Shown: positions 59,886 through 64,000 of the stretch, piece after piece
Numbering within the stretch: the first letter of the stretch is position 1
How the letters are laid out: each line of letters begins with the position of its first letter
DNA from: Lates calcarifer
Lineage: Eukaryota > Chordata > Actinopteri > Centropomidae
Reading direction: 5' to 3'
DNA length: 64,000 bases
Assembly (NCBI RefSeq): GCF_001640805.2
Contig: NC_066850.1
Location: forward strand, 2,825,549 to 2,889,548
The notes under the pieces: model-generated
Told to the model about the DNA's origin: nothing
The model's database searches: none
What the model saw: only the letters and a program-made list of their open reading frames with translations
Position numbers and translations under genes: made by a program

Positions 59886-62869
59886 AAATGTTGCTCTGAT
59901 TTGACTATGCTTTAGAGGTGCTGCTGGGTGGATTTTATTAAAGGGGCACAGGAAACATGAGGCTAGTGAAACACACAGAGAGAGACACTGGAGAATAACA
60001 CTCAGAAACTACAAAAGACTCTGAACGGCCTAAAGTCTAGATGCCACATCGCTGATGGTGGAAGCAGAGCTGGGGTTCTTATACTGTGGCTGATGAGTAA
60101 TGACGAGCAGGTGCGTCGATTCCTGATTGCTGAGCCACACCCCCAAGCACACACACACACACACACACACACAAGAGGGAGGGGACACAAAGGAGTCACA
60201 GGTGGACAGGGGTGGTACCAGTCTTCTCATCTAACTCCTCCCAAAATGTCAAACTATTCCTGTAAGAATTCAAACTTGTAATCACTTTAAAGCTCTATGT
60301 GGCTGCTTAAACTGACCATTCCCATGACTATCCTTATTCCAGTCCTTAAATAATTGTGGATTTCTTTAATAAGCTCTTAAAACAATACCTGAACAGCCAC
60401 AATTCTGCCCTATTACATCATGTCGTCCCTCCCAGTGGAGTGCATGGTGAGTCACTCGTGAGGAAAAAAACCCAAAGCACAGAAAAAGTTGCACTTTGCG
60501 CCATAAGCCTGCATGAAAATAAACCCCTAACAATTTGTTTTGAAGTTTACAGTATACGTAGATAAACTGCGGTGTTTACCTTCAGGCCTTCCCCCCGGGG
60601 GCAACATGCTCACACTGCACTTTTCTCAGCTCTCTCAGCTCAGCTTTGATTACAGTATAAACGCGCATTACTGCACGTTTGTGTGTTTTGCAACGTGAAC
60701 CACCTCGTCAAAAGACCTGCGCTGCACAACTCGGCCGGGCGAGAATTTTTCCCAAACTAATTTGAGCTTCAAAAGAGCTGGACGCACAACAGGGGATGAG
60801 AGAGACTCCTATATAAGATTTTATAGAATTTCCTCTTTGTTTACCTACATGCAGAGTGTGGCAGGTGTTGGGCAGCGGCTCAGGCCACCGTGGCTGCAGA
60901 ATACAGAGTGCAAAGTGTGAACTCGCTCTCCTGGGAAGAGCTGCTGCATACTCTTGGAGTTTGTACGCAGCGCAGAGCCCGTGTGTGTGAGAGAAAGAGT
61001 GTGTGTGTGTGCAACCTGTCATCGGTGCTGATGAGTGATTGAGTACATAAGCCTGCTTGCACGCCACATCTCAAACAAGCCTGTGTGTATTCATGTGTGT
61101 ATGTGTGTCACACACCGGCTGAGTAGCTCTGGTGGAGACCAAACAATGCAGCTCTGCTCACACCCTGTTAAGCTGTCACGGTGCGACCATTGAACTTGGC
61201 TTATAATCTTTACCATCATGGGAGTCTTTTATACAATAATTGGTATGCTGCTGACGCTCCATGCACACACACACACACACACACATATGGAGTAAGCAAA
61301 CACTACAAGGCATTTACATTCTGACACATAAAGTAAATACAGACACAAATGCACGCACATCCTTCACCAGCGTGTACAAACCACACAGTGCCATCCACTA
61401 AATTTACCCACGTGTGCCGTTCTTTCCTGTGACCTCAGCTGTGAGTTCATTCTTCCCCTCACACATATGGAGCCCTGGCACCGTCTCGGCTCTCGGCTGC
61501 TGCCCTGCTACTATCAGCACATTTTTAATTGCCTGGCTTTAGAATATAACAGCCTCTGCGATGACAGCACGCTTGTTTATTTTTATATGCAACCATAAAG
61601 GCCCCAATTGTCCGGACCGTAGAAGGTATATATACAATGCTTTTCTCTCTTAGGACTTTTATTTTTAGAAGTGTGCAAACAAAGTGTAGTTTGGAGTAAC
61701 TAGGGAGTTTTCTCGCCCTGGGATATGCTGTTATTATGGAAAGAGAAATCTTTCATGTTTTTTGTTTTGATCACCAGACTTGTGATCATACGTAGACGCG
61801 ATTTCAGTGGACCGAGGTAACAAAAAAAAATGTTGGTGACCTCTCACTGTCTGATGCTACTGGATTTTTCAATTCCTGTTTGGCTTGAATAAACAGAATA
61901 CACCATAATATTGTGAATATTACCATGGAAGCAGAGCCTAGTGAGACAAATGGGATGAGATGAATGAATGTCTCGGTCTCACAGTATCCCGGACTCATGG
62001 ACAATCAATCAAGAAATTCAAAAATGGGGGGAAAAAATATGAGCAGAGGTTGAGAGAAGCCAGCAGATATTACCGAAGGGATTTAGTGTCTGTGATATGA
62101 CAGTACAGGACGACAAATCTTAGTGGGATATCAGCCTTAAAGAGAGAGAGGTTTTGAAAGACATGAGTGCATCCAAATTAACTTCCTGGTTGGATTAGCC
62201 TGTTGTGACTGCCTGAAACTCATCTCATCACACGACATCAGAGTAACTAACTGAACTACACCCTCCTCATGACCGCAACAGCCACCTCGTCACACCAGCT
62301 CTGCAGAGTTTTACACAGAGGAGCCTCATTACTGTGGTTTAAGGTTTAAAGGCAGGACCTTGCCCTGTTTTCTTTCCATTTACATAAATTCATTGTTGGG
62401 CTTCATGTGGCTCATAATGAGAGTTAACAAGCCAAAGAATCCAACTGTCCTGTCTGGCACAACCAGATAAACCTGCGCAACATTAAACTGTACGGTGCAG
62501 TGCTGAGTAATGTTGGCTGAGGTTTTATGCAAACAATGACTGGATGTATAAGAACAGGAGAGAATTAGACACATAACCCTGTCTTTTACTCATATATGTT
62601 ACAAGTAAAAGACGAGAATTGCTGATACAGGAGATGAAGAATTTAAGAAAGACATTTCTTCTCCTTGTCCTCCACTATGATTGTGATTTGTCCAGTGTAT
62701 TGGGCTGAATAGCCAGTGATTCATTCTGATAATGTATCACCTTCTTTCAGTCCTGTCATTGTGCCACCTGTAAACATGAGGAACGTTGTTTTACAAAACC
62801 TGCAAGGAAGGTTTATAGCTCTGAAACATCAACACATCTGGCTAAAAAATGGCAGAGCACTCCTTAAAC
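59886..62869. other. Gene-free interval with microsatellites
   Basis: (CA)n microsatellites lie at 60,148-60,173 and 61,264-61,285. About 60,600-60,800 and 61,500-61,680 are unique and repeat-free, the latter with TTTTTAATTGCCTGG and TTTATATGCAACCATAAA. No exon supported. Confidence 0.35.
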
Positions 62870-63150
62870 TTTTTTGTCACAATCCATCAACAGTAAACCT
62901 GACTTCACCTCCCAGTGAAATAAAAGACCTCGGCTCAAGCCTGGAATCTGCTTAAACCCAAATCATCGAGTTAGAGAAGTCGAACAGCTCCCTCCAAATC
63001 AAAGTCAAAACACTGACCGATAACATGGACCTGGTTATAAAAGAAAACAAAATGATGAAAGAAACCACTGTGGACATAGAAACCAGAGGCAAGCGCGATA
63101 ACCTGATTCCCTCCAGCATCCCCAAGCACCCATCTGACAACTCACTTTAA
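62870..63150 (+). pseudogene. L1-type retrotransposon ORF1 remnant
   Basis: One frame reads a heptad-like helix (IELEKSNSSLQIKVKTL, then LVIKENKMMKETTVDIE) followed by TRGKRDNLI and PSSIPKHPSDN. This is the layout of L1-class ORF1 proteins, where a coiled coil is followed by a RRDNL-I-GIPE-like motif. The frame is broken by TAA at 62,953-62,955 and ends at 63,148-63,150. No reverse transcriptase remnant was seen. Confidence 0.5.
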
Positions 63151-64000
63151 CTGCACAGAAATAATCACTGTCTCCAGATATCTGGCATGATTTCCGAGTT
63201 AAGTCATTGTTTAGAAATGAATCGTGTTTACAGCTAGAGGTCTTAACAGCACACAGCTTATAAATGAGAAATAGCTGACACACCTTGCTGACAAGAAAAA
63301 TGCTCTATAAATTGAACCGCAGTAGTTTCTTGTCTGTCACGTTGGTCCTATCACTCAGCGAGAGTTTTTCTTGTATTTCCTTTAATGCCCATCCCTTTCC
63401 CTGTATCTCAAGATATCTGAAACTTTCATCAAGGAAAGTCCCCAGGCCCAGCCATAAAAAAATTACCTTCACCTCCTCTATTAGTCATCATCCTGAAATA
63501 GCTGTCATCTCACTGTGTGTGTCTGTTGGGACTGTGCAGGAATTTATGCACCTTTTTGGTCACTGTCCCACCCATGGGACTCTTTGGTACTTTAGGTGTG
63601 TTTTGATCTGCACCGGACTCAATCTTCACATAACCCAGACAAATTATACATTGTTTGAAAGCTCCTGATTTTATCTTTGCAAAGCACTTTAGGGCCCGCA
63701 TATAACTGGAAAACCTGCTGACACAGAACTGGTTCAGACATGCGGCTCTGGATCCAAAGTGTTCTCCACACAAAAGGTTCTACTACAGGCATGAAATTCC
63801 CTCTCTTATGCCAAAAAATAATAGGCGAGGCAAAAAAAAAAAAAAAAAAACCCTTTCATTTCTACCACCCGTATTCATTCCTGATGCACTATAAATGACA
63901 CATAACCCTCACTCTGTACATAGCACAATTAAAGAGTGAATTCATGTCATAATGTCATTTTTGTTACAATCATATGTATAAACAAAGATGTTTTCCCACA
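63151..64000. other. Gene-free interval to the right edge
   Basis: A 19-base poly(A) at 63,832-63,850 might be a retroposon tail belonging with the ORF1 remnant. No exon is supported. Confidence 0.35.

Noticed and set aside
1..64000. CRISPR arrays, operons, insertion sequences or phage
   Set aside because: No such structures; gene organisation and splicing are vertebrate.

Overview
The window looks like nuclear DNA from a teleost fish, probably a percomorph. Three vertebrate-type genes have GT-AG introns of a few hundred to a few thousand bases. The intergenic DNA is AT-rich, full of CA/TG microsatellites, and carries a decayed fish Tc1-type transposon plus several dispersed repeats of a kind common in fish genomes. 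There are no operons, ribosome binding sites or bacterial features.

Bases 1 to about 23,440 are gene-rich. A CIP/KIP cyclin-dependent kinase inhibitor (cdkn1a-like, plus strand, coding exons 162-664 and 781-839) enters from the left edge without its first exon. It runs tail-to-tail into slc37a3 (minus strand, 13 coding exons between 10,896 and 5,650, 501 residues), a major-facilitator sugar-phosphate-type transporter. A GC-richer stretch near 12.56-12.85 kb is the probable slc37a3 promoter. Beyond it, head-to-head, lies dennd2a (plus strand, 19 coding exons from 15,265 to 22,681, 1,069 residues), a DENN-domain Rab exchange factor. I followed the reading frame of all three genes across every splice junction without a break. 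The slc37a3-dennd2a pairing recalls human 7q34. Human CDKN1A lies elsewhere (6p21), so the first gene could instead be the teleost paralogue cdkn1d.

Bases 23,440-64,000 contain no gene I can support. This 40-kb stretch holds microsatellites, degenerate dispersed repeats, a truncated Tc1/mariner copy (35,483 to about 36,120) with a mutated catalytic residue, an L1-type ORF1 remnant (about 62,870-63,150), three plus-strand purine blocks, strong CTCF-like motifs, a promoter-like CCAAT cluster near 34.1 kb, a CpG-rich patch near 53.3 kb, and several unique blocks rich in homeodomain-type sites. It resembles a regulatory gene desert, but conservation cannot be judged from one sequence.

The three genes do not form a pathway: one is a cell-cycle brake, one a membrane transporter, one a Rab9-type membrane-traffic regulator. 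I found no convincing new biological system. The most interesting items are the 52-residue tandem duplication in the Dennd2a N-terminus, the altered TGWP motif in Slc37a3, the ARE/hairpin/poly(A) cluster in the cdkn1a 3' UTR, and the two same-orientation CTCF-type motifs.
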